The notes: generated from the sequence alone by a model not told the origin. A DNA stretch of 64,000 nucleotides from Candidatus Competibacter denitrificans Run_A_D11 (GCF_001051235.1 NZ_CBTJ020000102.1:1-64000), one strand, 5' to 3'; shown: positions 50,684 to 60,741, counted from the stretch's first letter. Numbers and translations are program-made.

Positions 50684-52081
50684 TCACTCCATCCCCAATT
50701 CCTTGATCTTGCGCGTCAAGGTATTGCGTCCCCAGCCCAACAACCGGGCCGCATCTTGGCGATGCCCGCCGCTTTGCTCCAGCGCGACCCGAATCAGCAC
50801 CCGCTCGAAACTGGGTAGAGCGGTTTCCAGCAAATTATGTCCGCCACGCGCCAGCCGGCGACCCGCCCAGGCTCGTAATGCTATTTCCCAATCGGGGCCG
50901 CTCGGCTCCGTTACCGGCCCGCGCTCGCGCAACTCTGCCGGTAAATCGGCCAGCAAGATTTCCCGACCGGACGCCATGACCGTTAGCCAACGGCATAGAT
51001 TCTCCAATTGGCGAACATTGCCCGGCCAATCCAGCTCACTCAGATAGGCGCCGGTTTCAGGCCGCAATATCTTGGACTCGACGCCCAACTCTCGCCCAGC
51101 CTGCCCCAGAAAATGGCGGGTCAACAAAGGGATATCCTCTCGCCGTTTGTTCAGCGAGGGCAATTGCACGCGGATCACGTTCAGCCGGTGGTAAAGATCT
51201 TCACGAAAGCGGCCATCCTTGACCCGCTGCTCCAAGTTTTGATGGGTGGCGGCGATCACCCGCACATCGACCTGAGTCGGCGTGTGGCCACCGACGCGAT
51301 AAAACTCCCCTTCGGCCACCACGCGCAGCAAGCGGGTCTGTAGCTCCGCTGGCATGTCGCCGATCTCGTCCAGAAACAGGGTACCGCCGTTGGCCTGCTC
51401 AAATCGGCCCTGGCGGCTGGCTTGCGCGCCGGTAAACGCGCCACGCTCATGGCCGAATAACTCCGACTCCAGCAAATCGCGGGGAATGGCGGCGGTGTTG
51501 ATGGCAATGAAGGGTTTGGCGGCGCGCGGGCTGTGCCGGTGCAAAGCACGGGCGACCAATTCCTTGCCGGTGCCGGATTCCCCCGTGATCAGCACAGTGA
51601 TGTTGGAGCGTGCCAGCCGACCAATGGCACGAAACACCTCCTGCATCGCTGGCGCCTCGCCGATGATCTCCGGCACGGGGTCTTCCTGGAGTGGGGGCTG
51701 GTTTTGCTGCCGACAGGTTAGGCACGCGCGCCGGACTAAAGCGACCGCCTCATCGACATCAAACGGTTTCGGCAGATAATCGAAGGCGCCGCCCTCATAG
51801 GCGGATACTGCGCTATCCAAGTCAGAATGGGCGGTCATGATGATGACCGGTAAATCGGGCGCCCGCTCATGCAAGCGCGCCAACAATTCCAGACCGTTTA
51901 TATCCGGCATCCGAATATCGGCAATCACCGCATCGGGCCGGCCTTGCTGGAGCGCACCCAGCACACCCTTGGCGCTCTCGAAAGCCGTGACGGTTATGCT
52001 CTCGCGCTGCAACGCCTTTTCCAGCACCCAACGGATGGCATGATCATCGTCGATCACCCACACATGTTCTTTCTTGCTCAT
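50684..52081 (-). CDS. ntrC: NtrC (GlnG), nitrogen response regulator
   Basis: 465 residues. Receiver domain (1-120) with phospho-acceptor Asp in VIADIRMPD, then an AAA+ sigma-54 activator domain (about 138-370; GESGTGKELVA Walker A, GAFTGA loop, GNVRQLEN). A Fis-type helix-turn-helix follows (about 425-465; GHRQDAARLLGWGRNTLTRKI). It activates nitrogen-assimilation promoters when phosphorylated by NtrB. It overlaps ntrB by 4 bases (ATGA). Confidence 0.97.
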   Translation of the reverse strand: MSKKEHVWVIDDDHAIRWVLEKALQRESITVTAFESAKGVLGALQQGRPDAVIADIRMPDINGLELLARLHERAPDLPVIIMTAHSDLDSAVSAYEGGAFDYLPKPFDVDEAVALVRRACLTCRQQNQPPLQEDPVPEIIGEAPAMQEVFRAIGRLARSNITVLITGESGTGKELVARALHRHSPRAAKPFIAINTAAIPRDLLESELFGHERGAFTGAQASRQGRFEQANGGTLFLDEIGDMPAELQTRLLRVVAEGEFYRVGGHTPTQVDVRVIAATHQNLEQRVKDGRFREDLYHRLNVIRVQLPSLNKRREDIPLLTRHFLGQAGRELGVESKILRPETGAYLSELDWPGNVRQLENLCRWLTVMASGREILLADLPAELRERGPVTEPSGPDWEIALRAWAGRRLARGGHNLLETALPSFERVLIRVALEQSGGHRQDAARLLGWGRNTLTRKIKELGME

Positions 52082-53136
52082 CCGGTCTTTCCCAAGGGCA
52101 ACAACAACGTAAAAATGGTTTCACCGGATCGGCTAGCGCATTCAATCAGGCCGCCGTGCTGGTTGACGATATTCTGGGCAATCGACAAGCCCAGCCCGGT
52201 ACCGGTCGGGCGGCCGCTGACCATCGGATAAAAGATCTGATCCTGCTGCTCCGGCGGAATGCCCGGCCCGTCATCGATCACATCCAACTGGGCGACCAGC
52301 CTGTGCCGCTTGGCACCGATGGTGTACTGACGCTGCACCCGAGTCCGCAGAATGATCGTCCCGTGACTATCGAGAGCCTGGACAGCGTTGCGCACCACGT
52401 TGAGCACCGCTTGAATGAGACGGTCGGCATCGCCCCACACCGGCGGGATGCTGGGATCGTAATCCCGCTCGATGCGGATGCCAGGCGCGGCTTCGGCTTT
52501 GACCAAGGCACATACCCGCTCCAGGATTTCGTGGATACTGACCTCATCACACGCATTCGGCTGGTTGGGTCCCAGCATTCGATCCACCAGATTACGCAGC
52601 CGGTCGGCCTCACCGATGATGATGCCGGTGTACTCGCGCAGCGCCGGGTCGGGCAATTCCCGCTCCAGCAATTGGGCCGCGCCCCGCAACCCGCCCAGGG
52701 GATTTTTCACCTCGTGCGCCAAATTGCGCACCAATGCCCGGGTGGTGTGATGCTGGGCCAGCATGTGTTCTTCCCGGTCGATCCGCAGCCGCCAATCGAC
52801 CTGTCGCAGCTCCAACAGCAATTCGGTGGCTGGATCACGCTCTGGCAAGGGTACGGCAGTACAATCCACGGTGATGGTACGTTCCACCGGCAAAATCAAT
52901 TGCAGTTCCCGCTCGATATACGGATAGCCGCTGGCCAGGCAATGGCGCAGTCCGGTGATGAAGGCTTCGCCACCCACGATGAGCGTGGGTAAGGCCAGCT
53001 TGTACGCTTTACGGAAACTCAGCTCGAAGAGGGTTTCGGCGGCCGTGTTCATAAACAGCAAGCGCAACCGCCGATCCAGCACCAGCACGGCGACACTCAA
53101 GCCATCCACGACCCGACGGTAGTAGTCTCTGGACAT
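52078..53136 (-). CDS. ntrB: NtrB (GlnL), nitrogen sensor kinase
   Basis: 352 residues. An N-terminal PAS domain (about 1-120) precedes the H box (LVRNLAHEVKNPLGGLRGAAQLL, His near residue 140) and an ATPase domain with N (VLNVVRNAVQAL), G1 (DDGPGIP) and G2 (GTGLGLSIAQNIV) boxes. No membrane helix is present, so it is cytoplasmic and controlled by PII proteins. It begins 242 bases after glnA, with an NtrC-type site between. Confidence 0.97.
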   Translation of the reverse strand: MSRDYYRRVVDGLSVAVLVLDRRLRLLFMNTAAETLFELSFRKAYKLALPTLIVGGEAFITGLRHCLASGYPYIERELQLILPVERTITVDCTAVPLPERDPATELLLELRQVDWRLRIDREEHMLAQHHTTRALVRNLAHEVKNPLGGLRGAAQLLERELPDPALREYTGIIIGEADRLRNLVDRMLGPNQPNACDEVSIHEILERVCALVKAEAAPGIRIERDYDPSIPPVWGDADRLIQAVLNVVRNAVQALDSHGTIILRTRVQRQYTIGAKRHRLVAQLDVIDDGPGIPPEQQDQIFYPMVSGRPTGTGLGLSIAQNIVNQHGGLIECASRSGETIFTLLLPLGKTG

Positions 53137-53171
53137 GTTTGTCTCGCCTTTGCAGCACCCTCATCGCCAAG

Positions 53172-53187
53172 CGCAGAATCGAAGCCA
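53172..53187 (-). promoter_or_regulatory. Weak sigma-54-like promoter upstream of ntrB
   Basis: TGGCTTCGATTCTGCG on the minus strand keeps GG and GC with the correct 10-base spacing, but matches the -24/-12 consensus only partly. It lies between ntrB and the NtrC-type site at 53242, so it could give a nitrogen-responsive transcript for ntrBC. Confidence 0.35.
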
Positions 53188-53241
53188 GCTCACCTCACCA
53201 CGTTGACAGCAAATCACCCACTGCGCCGATTTCAGCACGAT

Positions 53242-53258
53242 TGCACCATTGTAGTGCA
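53242..53258. promoter_or_regulatory. NtrC-type enhancer site upstream of ntrB
   Basis: On the minus strand it reads TGCACTACAATGGTGCA, an exact match to the E. coli NtrC consensus TGCACY-N4-TGGTGCA. It lies 106 bases upstream of ntrB and 121 after glnA. Confidence 0.8.
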
Positions 53259-53302
53259 ACCACTCCAGGCTTGCGTCCACAGCCCGGCCACCGTAAACGC
53301 GA

Positions 53303-53320
53303 ACGCCCCCGCAGGGGCGT
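53303..53320 (-). terminator. Hairpin after glnA
   Basis: ACGCCCC/GGGGCGT forms a 7-bp stem with a 4-base loop, 59 bases past the glnA stop. On the minus strand it is followed by TCGCGTTTAC, so no clear U-run exists. It may partly end glnA transcripts before ntrBC, as an attenuator does in enteric bacteria. Confidence 0.4.
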
Positions 53321-53378
53321 CACAACTGGCAAAGCCCATCAGATCAGCCCGTTGCGCAGGCTTGTAGCCGACTCGCCA

Positions 53379-54788
53379 TTACAAGCTGTAATACAGGTCG
53401 AACTCCACCGGATGGGTGGTCATGCGCAACCGCGTGACTTCCTCTTGCTTTAAGGTAATGTAAGCACCGATCAGATCGTTGGTAAACACGCCACCCTTGG
53501 TCAGAAAGTCGCGGTCGGCGTTCAGTGCTGCCAATGCCTCATCGAAGTAGAAACAGACCTTGGGAATCTGCTTTTCTTCTTCCGGCGGCAGATCATACAG
53601 ATCCTTATCCATCGCATCGCCTGGATGGATCTTGTTCTGAATCCCATCCAGACCCGCCATCATCATGGCTGCGAAGGCCAGATACGGGTTGGCGGTGGAA
53701 TCGGGGAAGCGGACTTCGATACGCCGACCTTTCGGGCTGCTGACATAAGGAATACGGATCGAGGCCGAGCGGTTGCGAGCCGAATAGGCCAGCATCACGG
53801 GCGCTTCAAAGTGGGGCACCAATCGCTTGTAACTATTGGTAGAGGCATTGGTGAAGGCATTCAGGGCCTTGGCATGTTTGATGATGCCGCCAATGTAATA
53901 CAGCGCGATTTCCGATAGTCCGGCGTAGCGATCACCGGCGAACAGGTTGACCCCATCCTTGGCCAGCGACTGATGGACGTGCATCCCGCTGCCGTTATCA
54001 CCGACCAGCGGCTTGGGCATGAAAGTGGCGGTTTTGCCGTAACTCTGCGCCACATTTTGCACGACGTATTTGAGCGACTGCACTTCATCGGCCTTGCGCA
54101 CCAGGGTATTGAAGGCGACGCCGATCTCACACTGGCCTGCGGTGGCGACCTCGTGATGATGCACTTCAACTTTGTGACCGACCTGTTCCAACGCCAGGCA
54201 CATGGCGGCGCGGATATCGTGTAACGAATCGACCGGCGGCACTGGAAAATAACCGCCCTTGACCCCCGGCCGATGGCCGAAGTTGCCGCCTTCATAGGCG
54301 CGCTCGGAATTCCAACCGGCTTCCGAGGAATCGATCTTATAAAAGCAGCCGCTGATATCGGCGCCCCAACGGATATCATCAAAAATGAAAAACTCGTTTT
54401 CCGGGCCGAAATAGGCGGTATCGGCAATGCCAGTCGATTTCAGATAGGCTTCGGCGCGACGCGCCAACGAGCGCGGGTCACGCTCGTAACCCTGCATGGT
54501 GTTAGGCTCGATCACATCACACGTCAAGACTAACGTCGGCTCCTCAAAGAACGGATCGACAAAGGCGGTGACTGGATCGGGCATCAAAATCATGTCCGAT
54601 TCCTGGATGCCCTTCCAACCGGCGATTGAGGAACCATCGAACATCTTGCCGTCTTCGAATACATCTTCGTCCACAGCGCTGACCGGTACCGTAACGTGCT
54701 GTTCCTTGCCACGGGTGTCCGTGAACCGGTAGTCCACGAATTTGATGTCTTTTTCCTCAATCAGCTTCATTACATCAGCAGCATTCAT
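53379..54788 (-). CDS. glnA: GlnA, glutamine synthetase type I
   Basis: 469 residues from ATG 54788 ([17 protein letters not shown]), the usual GS-I length, with GAGGAAGC upstream; an open frame to 54857 is rejected. Motifs include [31 protein letters not shown] and [11 protein letters not shown]398 in DLYDLPPEE is the adenylylation site, so activity is probably switched by GlnE. It condenses glutamate and ammonia. It is controlled by a sigma-54-like promoter and an NtrC site upstream. Confidence 0.98.
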   Translation of the reverse strand: MNAADVMKLIEEKDIKFVDYRFTDTRGKEQHVTVPVSAVDEDVFEDGKMFDGSSIAGWKGIQESDMILMPDPVTAFVDPFFEEPTLVLTCDVIEPNTMQGYERDPRSLARRAEAYLKSTGIADTAYFGPENEFFIFDDIRWGADISGCFYKIDSSEAGWNSERAYEGGNFGHRPGVKGGYFPVPPVDSLHDIRAAMCLALEQVGHKVEVHHHEVATAGQCEIGVAFNTLVRKADEVQSLKYVVQNVAQSYGKTATFMPKPLVGDNGSGMHVHQSLAKDGVNLFAGDRYAGLSEIALYYIGGIIKHAKALNAFTNASTNSYKRLVPHFEAPVMLAYSARNRSASIRIPYVSSPKGRRIEVRFPDSTANPYLAFAAMMMAGLDGIQNKIHPGDAMDKDLYDLPPEEEKQIPKVCFYFDEALAALNADRDFLTKGGVFTNDLIGAYITLKQEEVTRLRMTTHPVEFDLYYSL

Positions 54789-54874
54789 TTCGTTGCTTCC
54801 TCGGATTGACAAACCGGTCTTGGCCGGTTGGGTAGAGAAACGGCTGGACATCATCACTCATTGCGCCAAACTAG

Positions 54875-54890
54875 AGCACAAACTATGCCA
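54875..54890 (-). promoter_or_regulatory. Sigma-54-like promoter of glnA
   Basis: On the minus strand it reads TGGCATAGTTTGTGCT, matching TGGCAC-N5-TTGCW at all key positions except two (T for C, G for T), with the invariant GG and GC in register. It lies 87 bases before the glnA start. Confidence 0.65.
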
Positions 54891-54986
54891 GTGCCGATTT
54901 TTCTGCATGAAATAGCGCATTGCCCTTAAAAGCGCCCACATGATGAGCGTGATAGCGAACCCTATCAGTGCAAAACCAGAATAGAG

Positions 54987-55003
54987 CGCACCATATTGGT
55001 GCG
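54987..55003. promoter_or_regulatory. NtrC-type enhancer site upstream of glnA
   Basis: CGCACCATATTGGTGCG is a perfect 7-bp inverted repeat with a 3-base centre, and matches the NtrC consensus except at its outermost bases. It is about 97 bases upstream of the sigma-54-like promoter, a normal enhancer distance. Confidence 0.75.
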
Positions 55004-55088
55004 TAATGGCTCGATTTGCCCAGCAGATGGCAGGATTGCCCCGGCGGGTTATACTCCAAAGCTGTGGCAATCAGCAGAGGCTTCCACT

Positions 55089-55289
55089 ATGGAACTCGAA
55101 TTTCTTGCGCAGAATATTAAGTGCAACGGCTGCGCCAGCGCGATCCGCGCCGGGCTGGGTAAACACCCGCAGGCGCACGACATCCAAGTAGAGGTGTCAA
55201 CCGGTCGGGTGACCGTGCAAGCAGACAGCGATATCCGGGCTGAATTAACCAAAATCTTGCAGGAGTTGGGCTATCCCGAACGGGCTTGA
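55089..55289 (+). CDS. Heavy-metal-associated (HMA) domain protein
   Basis: 66 residues from ATG 55089. Ferredoxin-like HMA fold with metal cysteines C12 and C15 in NIKCNGCAS, a variant of the usual GMTCxxC. It may be a copper or other soft-metal chaperone like CopZ. No metal ATPase or regulator is adjacent, so partner and metal are unknown. A longer frame from 54996 is not supported. Confidence 0.85.
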   Translation: MELEFLAQNIKCNGCASAIRAGLGKHPQAHDIQVEVSTGRVTVQADSDIRAELTKILQELGYPERA

Positions 55290-55358
55290 ACAACACGGGG
55301 TCGCTGCGTGCGTTTGACCTCACACCGCTTGCCGGTGCGGCCCAAACCAAGGATCGAG

Positions 55359-55391
55359 GCGCCGCTGCACCCGTGTAGGCGGCAGCGGCGC
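55359..55391. terminator. GC-rich hairpin between convergent HMA and ompW genes
   Basis: GCGCCGCTGC (55359-55368) pairs exactly with GCAGCGGCGC (55382-55391) around a 13-base loop. It lies 17 bases past the ompW stop and 69 past the HMA stop, in convergent position. No U-run is seen on either strand. Confidence 0.45.
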
Positions 55392-55407
55392 TGCGTGAGG
55401 GAAGTGC

Positions 55408-56028
55408 TTAGAAGCGGGTGCCGATGTTGATGCCAAACACCCAAGGATCGATTTCAACAGTACCAAGAGTGGCACCGTTGACCTTGGCTTTGGTGTCAAT
55501 GTCGATATAGTGAACGTCCAGGTTTACGAACCAATCTGGCGTGATATCAATATCGACGCCCGCTTGCGCAGCCAGGCCCCAAGAATCCTTTAGGCTTAAT
55601 TTGGTTCCGGTCAGCGCGCCCGTGGTGCCTTCATCGAAGAAGAAGGTGTAGTTCAACCCCAGACCCACATAAGGCCGAACCGTATTCTGCGGCAAAAAGT
55701 GATACTGCATGGTCACGGTTGGCGGCAGGTGCTTGGTTTCCCCGACTTTACGACCACCCAGCTTGATGTCGTGGCTAAATGGCCACGCGCCGAGCAGCTC
55801 GACGCCGAGGTTCGGCGTAATCATATGCGTTACGTTGAAACCAAAGGTCACGCCATCGTCCACTTCCAGCGTGCCGAGAGGGAGTGAGAGATTATCGGAC
55901 TTGGGGAATGCGCCCCAAATACCGCCTCTGACCACCCAATCGCCAGTCTGGTAGGCATTGGCAACACCCGTTAACAAACTCGCAGCCAACGCGGCCGCTA
56001 CAGCGCTTTTAGCTAATTTTGAGGACAT
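55408..56028 (-). CDS. ompW: OmpW-family outer-membrane protein
   Basis: 206 residues. A signal peptide (about 1-25, ending NAYQ) precedes an eight-stranded barrel. Family features are DWVVRGGIWGAFPKSDN after the signal, GFNVTHMITPNLGVELLGAWPFSHDI mid-protein, and a terminal Phe (NIGTRF) for BAM recognition. OmpW forms a hydrophobic channel; cargo is not known. The upstream region (56029-56161) is AT-rich. Confidence 0.94.
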   Translation of the reverse strand: MSSKLAKSAVAAALAASLLTGVANAYQTGDWVVRGGIWGAFPKSDNLSLPLGTLEVDDGVTFGFNVTHMITPNLGVELLGAWPFSHDIKLGGRKVGETKHLPPTVTMQYHFLPQNTVRPYVGLGLNYTFFFDEGTTGALTGTKLSLKDSWGLAAQAGVDIDITPDWFVNLDVHYIDIDTKAKVNGATLGTVEIDPWVFGINIGTRF

Positions 56029-56161
56029 CGCGCACCCCTAAATTGGTTGTTGTAATGTTTTATTGGATATTAAAATCAGGCATAAAAAACACAAATATAT
56101 TGTGCGCTTTCACAACAATTTAGTCAAAAACGGCAACACGTATCCAAAATAAAACTGATTT

Positions 56162-58015
56162 TTAATCGGTTAAAGGCGGCAAAATCTGCACCACTTCCTC
56201 GAAGGTCGTGGTGCCGGCGGCGATCTGTAATGCTGCGCCGACCCGTAAGGGTCGCATCCCTTGCTCGAAAACCCCACGCCGTAACGTCTCTTCATCCAGC
56301 TCCGGCCGCAACAGGTGGCGTACCCCCGGCGTGACCGCTAACAGCTCGTAGACACCAACGCGCCCCAAATAACCGGTGTTGCGACATTCTGGACAGCCGT
56401 TGGGTGCACCGATGCTCGCTGGCTTCGGTAAGGGCCAGGGCCGGACCAGGGCATTCCACAATACCTCGTCGATTTCGTCGGTCCCCTTGCAATGGGGACA
56501 CAAGGTCCGCACCAGGCGTTGCGCCATCACGCCAATCAGCACGTTTTGAATCAAATAATACGGGACGCCCAAATCAAGCAGGCGGGTCACAGCCGAGGCG
56601 GCGTCGTTGGTATGCAGCGTGGATAGCACCAAGTGGCCGGTTAAAGCAGCCTGCACCGCCATCTGCGCGGTTTCTAGATCACGGATTTCACCGACCATGA
56701 TAATGTCGGGATCTTGCCGCAACAGGGTGCGAATACCGTGTGCGAAGGTGAGGTCAATAGCCGGTTGCACCTGCATCTGGTTTAGTTCCGGCACGACCAT
56801 TTCGATGGGGTCTTCCACCGTACAGACGTTGACCTCTGGTGCTGCCAACTGCTTGAGCGTGGTATATAAAGTGGTGGTCTTGCCGGAGCCGGTCGGCCCG
56901 GTGACCAACACGATACCGTGCGGTCGGGCAATCATCCCACGCCATGCCTTTTCCTCAGCGGGTGCGAAACCGAGCTGGCCGAAGGTCTTGGTGACCGTAT
57001 CGGGATCGAAAATACGCAGCACGCATTTTTCACCGAAGGCGGTTGGCATGGTTGACAGGCGCAGCTCAATCTCACGGCCGGCCGGGGTACGGGTCTTGAT
57101 CCGACCATCCTGTGGCCGCCGCTTTTCAGCCACATCCATCCGGCCGAGAATCTTGATGCGGCTGGTGACGGCGGCCATCACAGCAGGCGGCAGTTGGTAA
57201 ATCGCATTCAGCACGCCATCAATGCGAAATCGGATATTGCCCTGCTCGCGCCGTGGTTCCAGATGAATGTCGCTGGCCCGCTGGGAAAACGCATATTGCA
57301 GCAGCCAGTCCACAATCTGCACGATGGGGCGTTCATCGGCGCTCAGCTCGCCCCGGCGGCCCAATTCCAAGAGTTGCTCGAAATTGAGAATCCCGGATGC
57401 CGGCTCCGCCGTGCCCTTGAGCGCGCCGCGTACCGAACGCGAGACGCCGTAAAACTCCATCTGATAGCGGCTAACATCCAGCGGGTTGGCGATGACCCGT
57501 TCGATAGTGCGACGCAGCGTTTGCCCCAAGACATTTTGCCAGTCGGTCAGCCACGGCTCGGTGGTGGCGAAGACCACACGGCTCTCGTCGGCCGCGATGG
57601 GTAGAATGTGATAGCGGGCGGCGTATTCAAAGGAAATGAAGGGCAATAACCGCTCTACCGCTGCGATATCCAGCTTGAGCGGGTCAATGCGTAGGTAGGG
57701 CAAACCGACCTTGTTCGCCAACCATTCGGTCAGTACCTCCAAACTGAGAGTTTGATGAGGTGGTTGGGGTTGGTGAAGTTTTTTGTTGGCGATGACCACC
57801 AGCGGATGCAACTCGCCGCGCTCCAGTTTGGTGCCGCCCAACGCCCGCTCGGCATCCGACTTGCTCACCAGGCCATCGGCGACCAGATCGTCCAGTATTT
57901 CCTTGAGCGTGAGGCGGTGTTCGGCTATGCGTGGCTTCGCCGCCGCACCGGAGCGGGAATCGACTACTTGTGGAAATTGGCGCACGACCGGTACTAGAGG
58001 GTTTTGGGCATTCAC
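56162..58015 (-). CDS. GspE/PilB-family secretion ATPase, isolated
   Basis: 617 residues. An N-terminal GspE domain (about 35-180) precedes the ATPase. Walker A GPTGSGKTTTLY is near 371, the Asp box DPDIIMVGEIRD near 440 and the His box LSTLHTNDA near 465. A zinc-binding tetracysteine follows (CPHC, then CPEC, about 510-545). It would power type II secretion or type IV pilus assembly. No other secretion or pilus gene is nearby, so its system is unknown. The start is GTG. Confidence 0.88.
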   Translation of the reverse strand: MNAQNPLVPVVRQFPQVVDSRSGAAAKPRIAEHRLTLKEILDDLVADGLVSKSDAERALGGTKLERGELHPLVVIANKKLHQPQPPHQTLSLEVLTEWLANKVGLPYLRIDPLKLDIAAVERLLPFISFEYAARYHILPIAADESRVVFATTEPWLTDWQNVLGQTLRRTIERVIANPLDVSRYQMEFYGVSRSVRGALKGTAEPASGILNFEQLLELGRRGELSADERPIVQIVDWLLQYAFSQRASDIHLEPRREQGNIRFRIDGVLNAIYQLPPAVMAAVTSRIKILGRMDVAEKRRPQDGRIKTRTPAGREIELRLSTMPTAFGEKCVLRIFDPDTVTKTFGQLGFAPAEEKAWRGMIARPHGIVLVTGPTGSGKTTTLYTTLKQLAAPEVNVCTVEDPIEMVVPELNQMQVQPAIDLTFAHGIRTLLRQDPDIIMVGEIRDLETAQMAVQAALTGHLVLSTLHTNDAASAVTRLLDLGVPYYLIQNVLIGVMAQRLVRTLCPHCKGTDEIDEVLWNALVRPWPLPKPASIGAPNGCPECRNTGYLGRVGVYELLAVTPGVRHLLRPELDEETLRRGVFEQGMRPLRVGAALQIAAGTTTFEEVVQILPPLTD

Positions 58016-58205
58016 GGTATTTTGTTTGATCAGGCCGATGGGTTGTCGAAAGTGACTTTTTAGAGGGCTTTAGTCTTCTAATAGGATAGAACAAAGTACA
58101 TTATTTTATATAAAAATACCGATAAAATGCATCAAAAAATTTCCATTTGATGCTAGAAATCATGCCGGCAGCCCTGAGAACGGCAAAAGTTCAGGTTTGG
58201 GTTAC

Positions 58206-60407
58206 TTAGAGCACTTCCAGCTTGGCGTAAGCGACGACCAACCACTTACTCCCACCGGATTGGGGAAAATCGACTCGGGCACGGGCGTGATAGCCGGCGC
58301 CTTCGACCTCCAGCACCACACCATCGCCGAATTGCGGATGCCGAACCCGTTGTCGGGGACGCAAGCCCGCGCCGGGTGCGGTGGGCATCGCAGACGCTAC
58401 TGGTGTGGGTCGTGCCGGCGCAACAGGTGGTTGCAACCGCTTTGAGCGAGCGCGTATATCACGGAGCAATTCATCAGGCATTTCGCCGATGAATCGCGAA
58501 GGCGATGGATAGTTTTGCTGGCCGTACCAAGTCCGTTGCTCCGCATAACTTAAATACAGCTGCTGCCGGGCACGGGTAACGCCAACATAGGCCAGCCGGC
58601 GTTCTTCTTCTAATTGACGCGCCTCACCGGCCGAACGCCCATGCGGAAACAACCCCTCCTCCAATCCGACCAGGAAGACCACTGGAAACTCCAAGCCCTT
58701 GGCCATGTGCAGGGTCATCAGTTGCACGCAATCATCACTCGCAGAACCCTGGCCCTGACCCGATTCGAGGGCGGCATGAGCGAGAAAGGCATTTAGCCAG
58801 TCCGGTTCAGTCGCCTCGACACCCACCAGCAACGGATCAGCGTTGTTGATGAAATCGCCGCTGGCGTTGACGAGTTCTTCCAGGTTGTCCGCGCGCATCT
58901 CGCCTTTATCGGCTTTAGGCTGCTGGTACATGGCCAGCAGGCCACTGCCGTTGATGGCGTGCTCGACTCGTTCGGGCAGTGAAGAGTCCTGGCTGCTGCC
59001 ATCGAGCTGTTCTATCAAAGCCAGAAAGCCTCGCACGGCGTTGGCAGCCCGCCCTTGCAACCCCCCTTCTGCTAATAGTTGCAGAGCAGCCTGCCAGAGC
59101 GAAAGGCCCCGGCCGCGCCCCGCCTCTCGCAATTGGTCGAAAGTCCGCTCACCGATGCCACGCGGGGGCGTATTCGCCACCCGCTCGAAGGAAGGATCAT
59201 CATCACGATTTGCCAACAGCCGCAGATAAGCCAGCGCATCCTTGATTTCGGCCCGCTCGAAAAAACGCAAGCCACCATAAATCCGGTACGGAATCGCCAT
59301 ACCGATCAGCGTTTCCTCAAACAGCCGCGATTGTGCGTTGGAGCGATACAGAATGGCCACATCACGGCGCTGGCCGCCCCGCTCCACCCATTGACGGATG
59401 CGTTCGGCGACGAAACGGGCCTCATCGACTTCGTTAAAGGCACCGTAGACCTGAATCGGTTCGCCGTCGCCGTCGGCGGTCCATAAATTCTTGCCTAAGC
59501 GCCCACTATTGTTGGCGATCAGTGCGTTGGCGGCTTTCAGAATGTTGTGGGTCGAGCGGTAGTTCTGCTCCAGACGGATGGTTTGCGTACCGGGAAAATC
59601 TTCAGCAAAACGTTGAATATTCTCGACCTTGGAACCACGCCAACCGTAGACGCACTGATCATCGTCACCGACGATAAAAACATCGCTTTGATCGCCGCCA
59701 AGCAGTCGCACCCACCGGTATTGAATGGTGTTAGTGTCCTGGAATTCATCGACCAGCACATGCTGAAACCGCTCACGATAATGGGTCAGCAGTTCGGCAT
59801 CGTCACGCCAAAGCTCATAGGCTCGCAGCAGCAATTCCCCAAAATCGACTAAACCGCTACGGTCGCATTCCTGCTGGTAAAGGGTATAGATCCGCTGGTA
59901 CTGGCGTTTGGCGGGGTCGTCAGTTTGCTCGAGATCAGTCGGGCGTTGGCCCTCGTCCTTACAGCGGTTGATGAAGCCGGCAACCTGCGGCGGTGGCCAT
60001 TTCTTCTCATCGAGATTCAAGGTACGCAATATCCGTTTCACCAGTCGCCCCTGATCGTCGCTGTCGATGATCTGGAAAGCGCGTGGTAGACGGGCTTCCT
60101 GCCAATGCTGCCGCAATAGCCGATGCGCAATGCCGTGAAACGTACCGATCCACAGCCCGCCGATGGGATGATCCAGCATCGACTCGACTCGGCCGCGCAT
60201 CTCGGCGGCGGCCTTATTGGTGAAGGTCACGGCCAGAATTGACCAGGGTGATGTGTTGGCAACTGCCAGCAGCCAGGCGATCCGGCGGGTCAGCACCCGG
60301 GTCTTGCCACTGCCGGCACCGGCCAATACCCGCAAATAGCCTAGCGGTGCCGTTACTGCCGCACGCTGGGGTTCGTTGAGATCGTCGATAATCCAGGAAA
60401 CGTCCAT
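58206..60407 (-). CDS. uvrD: UvrD, DNA helicase II
   Basis: 733 residues (E. coli 720). Superfamily 1A helicase with LNEPQRAAVTAPLG, Walker A AGAGSGKTRVLTRRIAWL (about 30-48), DEFQDTN (about 220), GDDDQCVYGWRG and LRLEQNYRS-like RLEQNYRST motifs. It unwinds DNA in excision and mismatch repair. The C-terminal Tudor-like segment (about 680-733) ends at AKLEVL. The 190-base AT-rich gap that follows leads to the GspE-like gene. Confidence 0.97.
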   Translation of the reverse strand: MDVSWIIDDLNEPQRAAVTAPLGYLRVLAGAGSGKTRVLTRRIAWLLAVANTSPWSILAVTFTNKAAAEMRGRVESMLDHPIGGLWIGTFHGIAHRLLRQHWQEARLPRAFQIIDSDDQGRLVKRILRTLNLDEKKWPPPQVAGFINRCKDEGQRPTDLEQTDDPAKRQYQRIYTLYQQECDRSGLVDFGELLLRAYELWRDDAELLTHYRERFQHVLVDEFQDTNTIQYRWVRLLGGDQSDVFIVGDDDQCVYGWRGSKVENIQRFAEDFPGTQTIRLEQNYRSTHNILKAANALIANNSGRLGKNLWTADGDGEPIQVYGAFNEVDEARFVAERIRQWVERGGQRRDVAILYRSNAQSRLFEETLIGMAIPYRIYGGLRFFERAEIKDALAYLRLLANRDDDPSFERVANTPPRGIGERTFDQLREAGRGRGLSLWQAALQLLAEGGLQGRAANAVRGFLALIEQLDGSSQDSSLPERVEHAINGSGLLAMYQQPKADKGEMRADNLEELVNASGDFINNADPLLVGVEATEPDWLNAFLAHAALESGQGQGSASDDCVQLMTLHMAKGLEFPVVFLVGLEEGLFPHGRSAGEARQLEEERRLAYVGVTRARQQLYLSYAEQRTWYGQQNYPSPSRFIGEMPDELLRDIRARSKRLQPPVAPARPTPVASAMPTAPGAGLRPRQRVRHPQFGDGVVLEVEGAGYHARARVDFPQSGGSKWLVVAYAKLEVL

Positions 60408-60741
60408 CGCGAGATTTTAGCAGAATCGCTCCCTGGCAATGGTCTCTTCAAAGCAGTACGCAGAGCAGAGATCAGTCCCTCCTAAATATTCCCGGCTCGT
60501 TAAAATGTCCCGTAACAACCCGTCACGTTCAGCAGGTACGCTATCGCTTGATAGAGCGGCTTAAAAAGCTATCGAAACCGTGTTAGTCGTCTTGGCCTGT
60601 GGAAAAGGTGGCATTATTTGGATTCCGCCATCTACCGGTAAACTATACATGACCCATACCTATTGATCGGGCGGCTAATGACTGGTACGCCTACGTCGCT
60701 GATCTGATCATTTCAAACCGCCATTGTTGGAGGAGACCAGC
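60408..60741. other. Intergenic region between divergent uvrD and gcvH
   Basis: 334 bases without a gene. It must hold both promoters. An imperfect hairpin (CGCTATC/GATAG-A-GCG around 60540-60560) is seen, and the GGAGGA ribosome binding site of gcvH is at the right end. No other structure was recognised. Confidence 0.5.
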
